Notes under the pieces: generated by a model
Databases searched by the model: none
What the model was told of the DNA's origin: nothing
The model's input: the letters and a program-made list of their open reading frames with translations, nothing else
Part shown: positions 17,398 to 25,907 of the stretch, one piece after another
How the letters are laid out: each line of letters starts with the position of its first letter
How positions within the stretch are numbered: position 1 is the first letter of the stretch
NCBI GenBank assembly: GCA_016875395.1
Contig: VGRF01000024.1
Location: forward strand, 1 to 64,000
Reading direction: 5' to 3'
Source: Deltaproteobacteria bacterium
GTDB taxonomy: Bacteria > Myxococcota_A > UBA9160 > UBA6930
DNA length: 64,000 bases
Program-made: the position numbers and the translations under genes

Positions 17398-18293
17398 CGC
17401 GCGCGCTCGAGCGCGAGCCGCCCGGCGAGATCGTTCACGAACTGGCGCGCGGTGCGGCCCGAGCGCGAGCTGCGGTCGAGCGCCCAGCGCAGCGCATCGG
17501 CGCGCATCGCGTCGTCGAGCGAAACGCCCGCCTTGCGCGCGAGGTGCTCCACGATGCGGAGGTACGTCGGCTGATCGAAACCGAAGAAGCCGAGCACGAG
17601 CCCGAAGCGATCCGACAGCGCGAGCTTCTCGTCGATCGCTTCGCCGAGCCGCAGCTCGCCGTCCTCGTCGACGCGCACGGCTTGGTTCTCGGAGCGCTTC
17701 TCGGGCAGCAGATGCCGCCGATTGCTCGTGGCGATGATGCGCACGTTCTCGGGCGGCGCTTCGAGGCTGCCTTCCAGCGCGGCCTTCAGCTCGCGGTAGC
17801 CGCTCTCGCCTTCGTCGAAGGATAGGTCGTCGCTGAAGAGCAGGAAGCGATACGGCGCGCCGCGCAGCGCGGCGAGCACGTCGGGCAGCGCGAGCAGATC
17901 GCTCTTGTGCACCTCGACGATGCGCAGGCCGCGCGCGGCGAATCGCCCTAACAAACCGCGCACGGCCGAGGACTTGCCCGTGCCGCGCTCGCCGTAGAGC
18001 AGCACGTGGTTCGAGGGCAGCCCCGCCACGAACTGCTCCGTGTTGCGCATCAGCTTCGCGAGCGCGCGCTCGATGCCGAGCAGGTCGTCGAGATCGTGCA
18101 GCGCGGGATCCGCGATCGGCACGAGCCGCCCGACTCGCCCCTCGCGCGCGCTCTCCCAGCGGAACGCGAGATGGCGCGCGAACGCGTCGGCGCTCGGCGG
18201 CTCCGCGACGCGCGGCGCGAGCCAGCGCTCTACGAGGGCGAGCACGCGCGCGAGGCGCTGCGAGACGTCGGGCGCGGAGTCGTCAGCGGGCAT
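17394..18293 (-). CDS. DUF815-family AAA+ ATPase
   Basis: 299 residues. It is a DUF815 ATPase with Walker A LLYGERGTGKSS, Walker B-like FLLFSDDLSFD, sensor region RIIATSNRRHLLPE and a C-terminal helical lid (FDQPTYLRIVEHLARKAGV). Family members are predicted cytosolic AAA+ proteins of unsettled function. The ATG at 18293 was chosen as the N-terminus nearest to the first conserved helix. It is coupled to mlaA by a four-base overlap, which links this ATPase to outer-membrane lipid homeostasis; that link is positional only. Confidence 0.87.
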   Translation of the reverse strand: MPADDSAPDVSQRLARVLALVERWLAPRVAEPPSADAFARHLAFRWESAREGRVGRLVPIADPALHDLDDLLGIERALAKLMRNTEQFVAGLPSNHVLLYGERGTGKSSAVRGLLGRFAARGLRIVEVHKSDLLALPDVLAALRGAPYRFLLFSDDLSFDEGESGYRELKAALEGSLEAPPENVRIIATSNRRHLLPEKRSENQAVRVDEDGELRLGEAIDEKLALSDRFGLVLGFFGFDQPTYLRIVEHLARKAGVSLDDAMRADALRWALDRSSRSGRTARQFVNDLAGRLALERAR

Positions 18294-18370
18294 GGGCGCG
18301 CATTCTATGCGGGCGCCACGACTCGTCAGTACGGTGCGCGACACAAATCTGCGTCGCGTGGGAGTCGCGC

Positions 18371-18568
18371 GTGAACCGAGACGACATCGCCGCCGGCCTC
18401 TGCGCCGTCTGCCTCCACGCGCGCGTTCAGGAGAGCGCCCGCGGCAGCACGTTCTGGCGCTGCGCTCGCGCCGACGACGACGCGCGCTACCGCAAGTATC
18501 CGCCGCTTCCGGTGCGCGTCTGCGCCGGCCACGAGCGCGGCGAGCCGCAGCGCGCGAAGCGGAGTTAG
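18371..18568 (+). CDS. 65-residue Cys-rich putative zinc-ribbon protein
   Basis: Starts at GTG 18371. Four cysteines are arranged as CAVC near residues 11-14, C at 31 (FWRCARA) and C at 48 (VRVCAGHE), a pattern fit for one zinc site. The central PPLPVRVCAGHE resembles a small uncharacterised proteobacterial family that I recall only vaguely. It lies 29 bp before the ACT-domain gene on the same strand and may share its transcript. Function is unknown. Confidence 0.65.
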   Translation: MNRDDIAAGLCAVCLHARVQESARGSTFWRCARADDDARYRKYPPLPVRVCAGHERGEPQRAKRS

Positions 18569-18597
18569 GCTCGGCCCCGTTCTTCGAGGAGTCGCCC

Positions 18598-19134
18598 ATG
18601 CGCCGTTGGTTCATTCTCTCCGCGATCGGCCGCGATCGCCCCGGCCTCGTCTCGGAGCTCGCGCGCCTCGTGCTCGACTCCGATGCGAACCTCGAGGACT
18701 CGCGCATGACGATCCTCGGCAGCGACTTCGCGGTGATCCTGCTCTGCTCGTCCGCCGCCGCGAACACCGCCGACTCGCTCGCGGTCGGCGCGAAGCGCCT
18801 CGAGCGCGAGCACGGCCTCACGATCTTGTTACGGCACCTCGAGCAGGGCCCGCGTTCGGGCGTACCGGCGCCCGGCACGCGCCTCTACCGCATCGAGGCC
18901 GCGGGCGAAGACAGAGCCGGCATCGTGGCCGCGATCTGCGGCGTGCTCGCCGAGCGCGGCGTGAACATCGTCGAGCTCGCGACGCGCACGAAGCCCGGCC
19001 CCGGCGGCGCGCCCAACTACGAGCTCGACCTCAAGGCCGAAGTGCCCGACGCCTGCGACGTGCGCGCGCTGCGCGAAGCGCTCGACAAGGAGGCGGACCG
19101 CTTGGTGCTCGATCTCGCGGTCATGCCGGCGTAG
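18598..19134 (+). CDS. tandem ACT-domain protein (GcvR-like)
   Basis: 178 residues with two ACT domains. The first is at about 4-75 (WFILSAIGRDRPGLVSELAR), the second at about 94-175 (YRIEAAGEDRAGIVAAICGV, GVNIVELATRT). The arrangement is that of GcvR, a regulator of the glycine-cleavage system in enterics, and of related amino-acid-sensing proteins. It has no DNA-binding domain, so it is expected to act by small-molecule and protein contacts in the cytosol. The ATG at 18598 follows a GAGGAG. No gcv genes are nearby, so the ligand is open. Confidence 0.82.
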   Translation: MRRWFILSAIGRDRPGLVSELARLVLDSDANLEDSRMTILGSDFAVILLCSSAAANTADSLAVGAKRLEREHGLTILLRHLEQGPRSGVPAPGTRLYRIEAAGEDRAGIVAAICGVLAERGVNIVELATRTKPGPGGAPNYELDLKAEVPDACDVRALREALDKEADRLVLDLAVMPA

Positions 19135-19136
19135 CG

Positions 19137-19180
19137 GCAAGCGAAGCGCGCAGCGAGGCGGAGTCTTCGCAGCCGCCGCC
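19137..19180 (+). repeat. dispersed intergenic repeat, copy B (short)
   Basis: GCAAGCGAAGCGCGCAGCGA followed by GGCGGAGTCTTCGCAGCCG. It begins two bases after the stop of the ACT-domain gene and ends just before the convergent Nudix gene, so it fills the gap between two 3' ends. The first 18 bases are identical to the core of the longer copies at 9.7, 33.2 and 55.8 kb. Confidence 0.65.
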
Positions 19181-19189
19181 GCTCGCCAG

Positions 19190-19810
19190 CTACTTCACCA
19201 AGCTCTCGATCGCGCCCCACCTGTTGGGAAACGGGCGATCGATCACGCGGTGGAACACCTCGATGAAGCGGTACGTGAGACCCCACACGATGTGCCGCTC
19301 GGGGTGGCCGACGACGATGCCGGGGAACGACATGTCCGCCGTGCCGCGGAACGCTTTGTGGATGTGGCGGTCGGGCGCGGACAAGTAGGAGACGGGCACC
19401 CAGAAGGCTTCGGCGACTTCGGATTCTTGGAAGATGAGTGGCGTCTCGCCGTGGTGCTGAAACACGAACGCCGAGATGATCATGCCGCTCGATGCCGCGC
19501 CGGCGCGTCGACCTGTTAGGTCGTCGAGGCGGCCCAGCGGCTCGGCGTCGTGGAGCGAGAGGCCGACCTCTTCGAGCGTCTCGCGGCGCGCGGCCTGCTC
19601 GACGGTCTCGCCCGCGTCGAGGCGGCCGCCGGGAAACGCCATGTGACCGCTCCACGGGTCGTCGGGTTTTTGCGAGCGCTCGATGAACAGCACCTCGGTG
19701 CCGTGGTCGCGCTCGCGCAGCACCATCGACACCGCGGCGCGCGAGGATCCGTCGAGCAGCAGCGGCGAGTAGCCACTGAGCGCGCGCTTCACGGTGCGGA
19801 TGTCGGCCAT
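19190..19810 (-). CDS. Nudix hydrolase, CoA-pyrophosphatase type
   Basis: 206 residues with a complete Nudix box: GGRLDAGETVEQAARRETLE then EVGL, fitting GX5EX7REUXEEXGU. The preceding SGHMAFPGG and the following DDLTGRRAG resemble NudL/NUDT7-type CoA and acyl-CoA diphosphatases (UPF0035), which cut CoA to 3',5'-ADP and phosphopantetheine. It is cytosolic and probably Mg- or Mn-dependent. The subfamily assignment is less sure than the Nudix call. It is convergent with the ACT-domain gene. Confidence 0.87.
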   Translation of the reverse strand: MADIRTVKRALSGYSPLLLDGSSRAAVSMVLRERDHGTEVLFIERSQKPDDPWSGHMAFPGGRLDAGETVEQAARRETLEEVGLSLHDAEPLGRLDDLTGRRAGAASSGMIISAFVFQHHGETPLIFQESEVAEAFWVPVSYLSAPDRHIHKAFRGTADMSFPGIVVGHPERHIVWGLTYRFIEVFHRVIDRPFPNRWGAIESLVK

Positions 19811-19842
19811 GCCGCGACTTTACCCCGCAGACATTGGAGTCG

Positions 19843-20853
19843 TTATGGGGCGGCAGGCGCTGCGCAGTCGAGCTGCGCCCACGAGATGCGCTCCTCGCCG
19901 GCGCGCGTTTGCGCGAGCGCGAACGCCTCGCCGTCGGGCGCGAGCGCGATGCCCGCGGGCGCGCCCCACGCCGCGAGCTCGCCGAGCGCGACCTCGCGCG
20001 TGTCGCCACGCGCTTCGCCGAGCACGACGCGCGTGCCTTCGGCGCTCGCCTCCGCGCGCGCGACGAGCGTGCCGTCTGCGGAGAACGCGACGTGCTCCGA
20101 GCCGAGCGTGCGCGAGTCGCCGGCGAAGTCGACGAGGCGCGTGTCTCCTGCGGTCGCGACGACGAAGCTGCGCGCATCGGGCGACCACGCGAGCGGGCGC
20201 GCGCTTCCGAAACCACCGCGCGCGAGGGTCGCGGGACTGCCCAGCGAGATGCTGCCGTGGCCGAAGCGGATCAGCGCGCGCTGCGTGCGGCCCGCGAGCG
20301 CCCAGCGCGACCACGCGAGGCCGAGGCCGCTCGGGTCGTAGAGCGCGTGCGTGTCGCGCGCGGCGTCCCAGGTGAGGCGCCGCGAGGGGTGCGGCGGCTG
20401 CGTCGGGTTCGTGGTGAGCACCATCAGCTCGCGGTCGAACGGGCGCAGCGCGCTCGCGAAGCGGTCCGTGTCGAACAGCACGGCGCGCGCGGTGGGATGC
20501 GGCGCGGGGCGGCGGTTGTTGCCGGGCTCGCTGCAGGTGAGGCACTCGACCTCGCGCGTACGCCACGCGAAGCGCTGCACCTGGCGGCGCCCGTCCGGCC
20601 CCGCGCCCTCGAACCACACGAAGCGCGCCTCGGCGTCGAGGCGCGGCGCGATGCCGGCGGCGATCGCTTCGGATGCGGCGACGCGCGGCTCGCACGCGAT
20701 CCGCTCGCGCAGCGCGACGCGCGAGTCGAGGTCGAGCACCGCGTCGCGCAGCGTGTCGCTGTGCTCGATGCCGCGATCGGCGAAGTGCCACGCGAGCGCT
20801 GCGACGAGCGCGACCGCGCACAGCGCCGAGGCTCGCTTTGCGCCGCTCGTCAT
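19843..20853 (-). CDS. exported beta-propeller-like protein of unknown function
   Basis: 336 residues with an N-terminal hydrophobic segment (LCAVALVAALAWHFA) that may be a signal peptide or anchor. The C-terminal half has blade-like repeats: LAWSPDARSFVVATAGDTRL, VAFSADGTLVARAEAS and IALAPDGEAFALAQTR, the pattern of WD40/TolB propellers. A CLTC pair sits near residue 104. Its start lies 23 bp from the 29-bp repeat array, diverging from the DUF6178-like gene. No enzyme motif is seen. Confidence 0.7.
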   Translation of the reverse strand: MTSGAKRASALCAVALVAALAWHFADRGIEHSDTLRDAVLDLDSRVALRERIACEPRVAASEAIAAGIAPRLDAEARFVWFEGAGPDGRRQVQRFAWRTREVECLTCSEPGNNRRPAPHPTARAVLFDTDRFASALRPFDRELMVLTTNPTQPPHPSRRLTWDAARDTHALYDPSGLGLAWSRWALAGRTQRALIRFGHGSISLGSPATLARGGFGSARPLAWSPDARSFVVATAGDTRLVDFAGDSRTLGSEHVAFSADGTLVARAEASAEGTRVVLGEARGDTREVALGELAAWGAPAGIALAPDGEAFALAQTRAGEERISWAQLDCAAPAAP

Positions 20854-20875
20854 CGCCTCAGCGCTCGCGAGCTTC

Positions 20876-20962
20876 GGTGCACGTGTGTCCCCGGTGCGCG
20901 GTCTTGTGCACGTACGTCCCCAGTGCGCGCAGTTGTGCAGGTACGTCCCTGGTGCGCGGGCG
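20876..20962 (+). repeat. three tandem 29-bp repeats, array 1
   Basis: Units run 20876-20904, 20905-20933 and 20934-20962 with an exact 29-bp period. The consensus over both arrays is NGTGCANGTACGTCCCNNGT followed by GCGCG and four variable bases. The array takes up most of the 131-bp gap between two divergent start codons (20853 on the minus strand and 20985 on the plus strand). A second array of the same unit and copy number lies at 37672-37758. No spacers separate the units, so it is not a CRISPR. It may be a promoter-proximal protein-binding array. Confidence 0.9.
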
Positions 20963-20984
20963 CGCAGGCTAACGTGCCTCGCAC

Positions 20985-22187
20985 ATGTTCAAGCCCGCCC
21001 TGCCGCCGACTGCGCGCGCACTCCTCGATCTCGCGCGCGCGGATCGCGCCGCCGCCGCGAAGCAGCTGGCGGCGCTCGACCCCGACGCACTGCTGGCACT
21101 CGTGTGCGAGACGCCCGCCGCGCGCCGCGCAGAGCTGATCGCGCTGGCGCCGCTGCCCGAGGCGCTGATTCCGCGCCTGCCGCCCGCGGAGCTGGTCTTC
21201 ACCGCGAAGGCGGTCGGCCTGCACGACGCGGGCTGGCTGCTCGAGCACGCGAGCGAGGAGCAGCTCGTCGCGTGCCTCGATCTCGACGGCTGGGCGCTCG
21301 AAGCGCCCGATCGCGAGAAGCTGCACGGCTGGCTCGCGGCGCTCGCTGACGCGGGTGAAGAGACGCTGCTGCGCGCCGCCCACGCGCTCGACGCGGAGCT
21401 GTTCGTGCTCGAGCTGCGCGACCGCGCGCGCGTCACGCTGAAGCCCGACGGCGATGACTCCTGGGAGCCTCCGGTCGGCGCGCACACGCTCGATGGCCAG
21501 TTCTATCTCGAGCCGCTGCGCGACGACGACGACTTCGCCGACCTCACCACGTTCCTGCGCGTGCTCTTCCAGAATGACTATTGGACGTACTACCGCCTCC
21601 TGCAGGGAGCGCAGCACGAGCTGGAATCCGACGCCGAGGAGTGGGCGCTGCGCTGGCGCGACGGGCGGCTGCAGGATCTCGGCTTTCCTCCCTTCGAGGA
21701 TGCGAAGCGCATCTACGCGTTCATTCGTCCGGATCAGCTCGGCGCGCTCCCGAAGCCCGAGGACTATCAGGCCGTGGGCGAGTGGGCGCTGCCGGTGTGG
21801 ATGCCGAATCTGCCCGTCTCGCGCGATCAGGAGCTCGCGCTGTTCCGCGCACTCGCCGCGCTTCCGGAAGACGAGCGCCGCCCACACGCGTTCGCGTTCA
21901 TGGCGCTCGCGAACCGCGTCGCGATGGCCGACGAGCTGCCGCTGGGCGACGCCGAGACGCTGCCGGTCGCGCTCGAGAAGGCCGCGCGCCTCACCAGTCG
22001 CGGCCTCGAGCACATCGCCCTGACGAACGCCGTGTCACTTCCCGACGTGCTGCGCGCCGCCACGCTCGAGCGCCTGTTCCGCGTGGGGCATCAGCTGGAC
22101 GTGCGCGACGGATTGCTCGCGCCGCCGAAGCCGCGCGAGATCGGGGATGAGGACGCTCAGTCGGGCGACGAGCAAGAGCCGAGCTGA
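20985..22187 (+). CDS. DUF6178-like protein
   Basis: 400 residues, mostly helical, with no signal peptide. A helical N-terminal half (repeated DPDALLALVCETP, LPPAELVFTAKAVG) precedes a characteristic block (FLRVLFQNDYWTYYRLLQGA, ERDALRWRDG-like EEWALRWRDGRLQDLGFPPF, DAKRIYAFIRPDQ). This resembles the DUF6178 family seen in deltaproteobacteria; the name is from recall and moderately sure. The C-terminus is acidic (DEDAQSGDEQ). The ATG at 20985 lies 23 bp past the repeat array. A perfect terminator follows. The role is unknown. Confidence 0.75.
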   Translation: MFKPALPPTARALLDLARADRAAAAKQLAALDPDALLALVCETPAARRAELIALAPLPEALIPRLPPAELVFTAKAVGLHDAGWLLEHASEEQLVACLDLDGWALEAPDREKLHGWLAALADAGEETLLRAAHALDAELFVLELRDRARVTLKPDGDDSWEPPVGAHTLDGQFYLEPLRDDDDFADLTTFLRVLFQNDYWTYYRLLQGAQHELESDAEEWALRWRDGRLQDLGFPPFEDAKRIYAFIRPDQLGALPKPEDYQAVGEWALPVWMPNLPVSRDQELALFRALAALPEDERRPHAFAFMALANRVAMADELPLGDAETLPVALEKAARLTSRGLEHIALTNAVSLPDVLRAATLERLFRVGHQLDVRDGLLAPPKPREIGDEDAQSGDEQEPS

Positions 22188-22200
22188 GCGCCCAAATGCG

Positions 22201-22232
22201 AAGAGCCCGCGAGATCGCTCTCGCGGGCTCTT
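22201..22232. terminator. bidirectional intrinsic terminator
   Basis: AAGAGCCCGCGAGA and TCTCGCGGGCTCTT form a perfect 14-bp stem with a TCGC loop. On the plus strand it is followed by GTTAGG. The stem ends in TT on each strand, so it can serve both the DUF6178-like gene and the convergent histone-fold gene. Confidence 0.85.
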
Positions 22233-22250
22233 GTTAGGTCTCGGCGTGGA

Positions 22251-22445
22251 CTAGAGGTCCTGCGCCTTCAGCGTCTTGCGCTTGTTGCCGACCGCGCGGG
22301 CTTCGGCCTGCGCGATGAGCTTGCGGACTGCGGCGTCGAGGGCGCCGTAGAACTCACCGCCCACGTTGCACGTCTTGGTCGCGGCCTTCGTGCGCGACTT
22401 CGAAATGATGAGCTCGCCGCTCGCCGCCTTCTTCTTCGCTGCCAT
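22251..22445 (-). CDS. 64-residue bacterial histone-fold protein
   Basis: Starts at ATG 22445. A short Lys-rich head ([11 protein letters not shown]) precedes a compact helical domain ending [13 protein letters not shown]. That ending is the loop-helix 3 signature of histone folds (archaeal HMf has GRKTIKAEDI at the same place). The long middle helix is [20 protein letters not shown]. Short bacterial histones of this form, such as those described from Bdellovibrio, bind DNA. The likely role is nucleoid organisation. Cys26 in KTCNVGG is a possible extra feature. It ends at a shared terminator, so it is probably monocistronic. The fold call is by motif, not by structure. Confidence 0.68.
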   Translation of the reverse strand: MAAKKKAASGELIISKSRTKAATKTCNVGGEFYGALDAAVRKLIAQAEARAVGNKRKTLKAQDL

Positions 22446-22789
22446 GGAACGAATCCTCCCACCACCGAGCTGCCTGCGGCTCGCCGCAAACTTCGTCGCT
22501 CGGCCATCGAACCCGGCGCCCCACTGCCGTCCCTCCGACGGAGTCAGGCGCGCCGCGGCGCGGATGTTTGAAGGTCCGCGCCGAAGAGTCAAGCGCGAAA
22601 TGCGTCAAATCAGGCTCTGGCGCGCGAATTCGAGGGTTTCGCGCAGGCCAGTGAACAGCGCGCTCGGCTGGCGCAAGCGAAGCGCGCCGCGAGGCGGAGT
22701 CCTCGGAGCCGAGCGAAGATCGAACAGTGGCCTCGTTGGTTTGGACGACCCGCGAGGCGCGCATTCTCTCACCGGTGCGAGACGCCCCC
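22446..22789. other. 344-bp divergent intergenic region
   Basis: It separates the histone-fold gene (minus) and threonine aldolase (plus) and must hold both promoters. The AT-richer part around 22585-22640 (GCGAAATGCGTCAAATCAGG) is the most promoter-like segment. Repeat copy C occupies 22671-22720. No credible gene was found in either direction. Confidence 0.5.
22671..22720 (+). repeat. dispersed intergenic repeat, copy C
   Basis: GCGCAAGCGAAGCGCGCCGC followed by GAGGCGGAGTCCTCGGAGCC and GAGCGAAG. It shares the core with the other copies and the GGCGGAGTCTTCGGAG right half with copies at 19137 and 33250. It lies 70 bp upstream of the threonine aldolase start. Confidence 0.65.
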
Positions 22790-23788
22790 ATGATCGACCT
22801 GCGCAGCGACACCGTGACGAAGCCGACGCCCGCGATGCGCGAGGCGATGGCGAAGGCGCCCGTCGGCGACGACGTGTACGGCGAGGACCCGAGCGTGAAC
22901 GCGCTGCAAGAGCGCGTGGCCGCGCTGCTCGGCAAAGAAGCGGCGGTGTTCTTCCCGTCTGGCACGATGGCGAACCAGGCTTCGCTGCGCGTGCACACGC
23001 GCGCGGGCGACGTGGTGCTCGCGAGTGAGGGCGCGCACATCCTGAAGTACGAGGGCGGCGCGGCGGCCGCGCTGTCGGGGCTGCAGATCGCGACGCTCGG
23101 CGCGAACGGCGTGTTCGATGGCGACGCAGTGCGCGCGGCAATGCCTCCGAGCGATCCGCACTTCGCACCGGTCGCGCTCGTCGCGATCGAGAACACGCAC
23201 AACGTCGCGGGCGGCGCGATCTTCCCCGACGACGCACTTGCGAGCGTCGTCTCCGCGGCGCGCGATGCCGGCGTCGCGCTGCACCTCGATGGCGCGCGGC
23301 TGTGGAACGCAGCGGTCGCGACGAATCGCACGCCTGCGCAGCTCGCGGCGCCGTTCGACACGGTGTCGGTGTGTCTCTCGAAGGGGCTCGGCGCACCGGT
23401 CGGCTCGCTCGTCGCGACTTCGCACGCGCTCGCGCAGAAGCTGCGCCGCGCGCGCAAGCAGCTCGGCGGCGGCATGCGGCAAGCGGGTGTGCTCGCGGCG
23501 GCCGGGATGTACGCGCTCGAGCACCACGTCGAGCGCTTGCGCGACGACCACGCGAACGCGCGCAATCTCGCGAGCGGACTCGCGGCGCTCGGGCTCGAGA
23601 CGAACACGCCCGCCACCAACATCGTGCTGTTCCGCACGCAGCGCAGCGCGAGCTTCCAAGCCGAGGCGCGCGCCCGCGGCGTCCTCGTCGGCGTTCGCGA
23701 CGCGCAGTGGATGCGCGCCGTGACGCACCTCGACGTGAGCGCGGGCGACATCGACGACGCGCTCGCGCGCCTGCGCGGGCTCACGTAG
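22790..23788 (+). CDS. low-specificity threonine aldolase family PLP enzyme
   Basis: A 332-residue fold-type I PLP enzyme of the beta-eliminating lyase/threonine aldolase family, which splits threonine to glycine and acetaldehyde. Motifs: [56 protein letters not shown] and the PLP lysine in [12 protein letters not shown]. The ATG at 22790 matches the canonical N-terminus. It is cytosolic. The SRPBCC gene follows after repeat copy D. L-allo specificity cannot be told from this sequence. Confidence 0.93.
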   Translation: MIDLRSDTVTKPTPAMREAMAKAPVGDDVYGEDPSVNALQERVAALLGKEAAVFFPSGTMANQASLRVHTRAGDVVLASEGAHILKYEGGAAAALSGLQIATLGANGVFDGDAVRAAMPPSDPHFAPVALVAIENTHNVAGGAIFPDDALASVVSAARDAGVALHLDGARLWNAAVATNRTPAQLAAPFDTVSVCLSKGLGAPVGSLVATSHALAQKLRRARKQLGGGMRQAGVLAAAGMYALEHHVERLRDDHANARNLASGLAALGLETNTPATNIVLFRTQRSASFQAEARARGVLVGVRDAQWMRAVTHLDVSAGDIDDALARLRGLT

Positions 23789-23851
23789 CCCGCGCGCAAG
23801 CCGGCCTGCCTGACGCACCGCGAGGCGCGGCTGATAGCTTCGCGCGCGAAC

Positions 23852-23891
23852 CCGCAAGCGAAGCGCGCAGCGAGCCGTAGGCGAGCGAAGT
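23852..23891 (+). repeat. dispersed intergenic repeat, copy D
   Basis: CCGCAAGCGAAGCGCGCAGC followed by GAGCCGTAGGCGAGCGAAGT. It is nearly identical to 55849-55886 (one or two differences). It lies between the threonine aldolase stop and the ribosome-binding site of the next gene. Confidence 0.65.
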
Positions 23892-23909
23892 AATCCCGGG
23901 AGGGATCGG

Positions 23910-24374
23910 GTGCTGACCCTCGCGTTCATTGCACGTGCCAGCGCGAGTCCGCGCGTCGTGTCGCGCGTGCTCACGGACTCCGCGCTCGTTGCGGATTGGT
24001 TGCCTGGCTTCGAGGCATGGCGCGAGGAGCCGCCCGCGCTGCTCTCCCCTAATAACACGCTGCGCTTTCGCGCGAAGCGTCACGGCGTCCCGGTGCAGGC
24101 CGAGCTGCACGTGCTCGGCGTGACTCCGAGGCGCCTGCGAGCGCAGATGCGCCTCGGGCTGCTCGACTTCACCGCGACCTTCTCGATCTCGCCAGCGGTC
24201 GACGACGCGCATGCGACGCGCCTCGGCCTCGCGATCACGGTCGAGAGCGAGCTGCCGGTCGTGGGCGGCAGCCTCGACCGCTTCTCGGTGCGGGAGCAGG
24301 CTTCGCAGCTCGCGGAGTCGATGCTCGCCGCGCTGTCGGCCGCCGCGGAAAAGCTGCGAGACGGCCCGGCCTGA
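23910..24374 (+). CDS. SRPBCC-fold protein
   Basis: 154 residues starting at GTG 23910 behind GGGAGGGATCGG. The pattern fits the START/SRPBCC (polyketide cyclase-like) helix-grip fold: [20 protein letters not shown] gives the first helix and the typical W-P pair, and a long C-terminal helix ([20 protein letters not shown]) closes the pocket. These proteins bind hydrophobic ligands. No catalytic residue is evident. It is convergent with the amidase gene 17 bp away. Confidence 0.65.
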   Translation: MLTLAFIARASASPRVVSRVLTDSALVADWLPGFEAWREEPPALLSPNNTLRFRAKRHGVPVQAELHVLGVTPRRLRAQMRLGLLDFTATFSISPAVDDAHATRLGLAITVESELPVVGGSLDRFSVREQASQLAESMLAALSAAAEKLRDGPA

Positions 24375-24390
24375 TCGCAGCGTTCCGCCG

Positions 24391-25860
24391 CTACTGCGCC
24401 AGCGCAGCCCTTCGCTCCCCAACGCGGGTCGCCTGCTCGAACGCGTGCGCGAGCTGCAGCACCGCGAAGTCGCGCCCGCGCGCGGCGGCGATCTGCACGC
24501 CGATCGGCAGCCCCTCAGGCGTAAAGCCCGCGGGCACCGAGATCGCGGGACCGTGCGTCGCAGTGATCCAGCACGCGCTGCGCATCCAAGCGAGGTAGCT
24601 CTCCATCGGCGCGCCCTCGATCGACTTCGGCCAATCGAGCTCCGCGTCGAAGGGCGGCAGCTGGTTCACGGCGCACACGAGAAACTCGTAGCGCGTGAAG
24701 AACGCGCTCACGCGAGCGAGCAGCTGCGCGTGCTGCGCAAACGCGCGCGCGACATCGGCGCCCGAGAGCCGCTGCCCCGCCTCGATCTCCTCGATGGCCG
24801 CGGGCTTGAGCTGCGCGCGGTGGGGCTCGAGCAGCGGACCGAGCTGCGCGGCGATCGACCAGGCGCGAATCGTGCGGAAGCACTCGTCGGCGCCGGTGAA
24901 GTCCGGGTGCGCCTGCTCGACGACGCAGCCGAGCGTCTCGAAGCTGGCGCGCTGCGACTCGAGCACGTCGCGCACGCGGCGGTCGAGCGGAAGCGAGCCG
25001 AGATCGGGCGACCACGCGACGCGTACGCCGCGGAAGTCGCGGGCGAGCGGCGCAGCGAAACGCGTAGCGTCGGAATCGCGGCAGCCGGGATCGCGCACAT
25101 CGGGGCCCGCCATCACGCTGAGCAGCCACGCGACGTCGTCGACCGAGCGCGCCATCGGCCCGTTCACGACCCAGCTCGCAGTCGGCATCAGCGCCGGTGC
25201 GTTCGGCACGAGCCCGACGCTCGGCCGCAGCGCGACCACGTTGTTCCAGTTCGCGGGATTGCGCAGCGAGCCGCCGTAATCACTCCCGTCGGCGATCGCG
25301 AGCATGCCGCTGGCGAGCGCCGCGCCCGCGCCGCCGCTCGAGCCGCCCGCGCTCTTCGTGAGGTCGTACGGGTTGCGCGTCGTGCCGTACACCGAGTTGT
25401 ACGTGTGCGAGCCGAGCCCGAACTCGGGCACGTTCGTCTTGCCGATGACGAGCGCGCCCGCGCGGCGGATGCGCGAGGCGAGCACCGAGTCTTCGGCGGG
25501 CATCGAGTGGGCGAAGAGCGGCGAGCCCAGCGTGCACGGGAAGCCTGCGACTTGCTGCATGTCCTTGATCGCGATGGGCAGCCCGTGCAGCGCGCCCACG
25601 TCTTCGCCGCGCGCGAGCTTCGCGTCGGCCGCATCGGCGAGGGCGAGACACGCGTCGTCGGGGAGCTTCGCGACGATCGCGTTGACACGCGGATTCAGGC
25701 GCGCGATCTGCGCGAGCGTCGCCCGCATCAGCTCGCGTGCGGACAGCTCCCGCGCGCGAAGCCGGCGCGCCAGCTCGCGCGCGGGCGTGAAGCAGAGCGC
25801 CGATCCGGCGGAGGCGCGGCCCGCTTCGGGTTCGGAGCGGCGGTCGGGGGCCGAGGCCAC
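24391..25860 (-). CDS. amidase signature family protein
   Basis: 489 residues. The amidase-signature Ser-cisSer-Lys triad is visible: Lys in LPIAIKDMQQVAG, the Gly/Ser loop KSAGGSSGGAGAAL, and the nucleophile Ser in GSDYGGSLRNPA. Typical flanks are AGALVIGKTNVPEFGLGSHT and PTASWVVNGPMARSVDDVAW. The enzyme hydrolyses a C-N amide bond in the cytosol. GatA is less likely: there is no gatB or gatC nearby, and the usual GSDTGGSIR is GSDYGGSLR. It ends 47 bp before the basic-tail gene in gene order on the minus strand. Confidence 0.9.
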   Translation of the reverse strand: MASAPDRRSEPEAGRASAGSALCFTPARELARRLRARELSARELMRATLAQIARLNPRVNAIVAKLPDDACLALADAADAKLARGEDVGALHGLPIAIKDMQQVAGFPCTLGSPLFAHSMPAEDSVLASRIRRAGALVIGKTNVPEFGLGSHTYNSVYGTTRNPYDLTKSAGGSSGGAGAALASGMLAIADGSDYGGSLRNPANWNNVVALRPSVGLVPNAPALMPTASWVVNGPMARSVDDVAWLLSVMAGPDVRDPGCRDSDATRFAAPLARDFRGVRVAWSPDLGSLPLDRRVRDVLESQRASFETLGCVVEQAHPDFTGADECFRTIRAWSIAAQLGPLLEPHRAQLKPAAIEEIEAGQRLSGADVARAFAQHAQLLARVSAFFTRYEFLVCAVNQLPPFDAELDWPKSIEGAPMESYLAWMRSACWITATHGPAISVPAGFTPEGLPIGVQIAAARGRDFAVLQLAHAFEQATRVGERRAALAQ

Positions 25861-25907
25861 GGATTGTCCCCCGCTCGCTGCCGTTGGCTGGGCGAAGCGG
25901 CGCTTGC

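Noticed and set aside
20876-20962. CRISPR array
   Set aside because: The three 29-bp units are directly adjacent with no spacers, and no cas gene is in the window.
24391-25860. Glutamyl-tRNA amidotransferase subunit A (gatA)
   Set aside because: The amidase triad is shared, but neighbouring gatB/gatC are absent and the GSDYGGSLR block differs from GatA.
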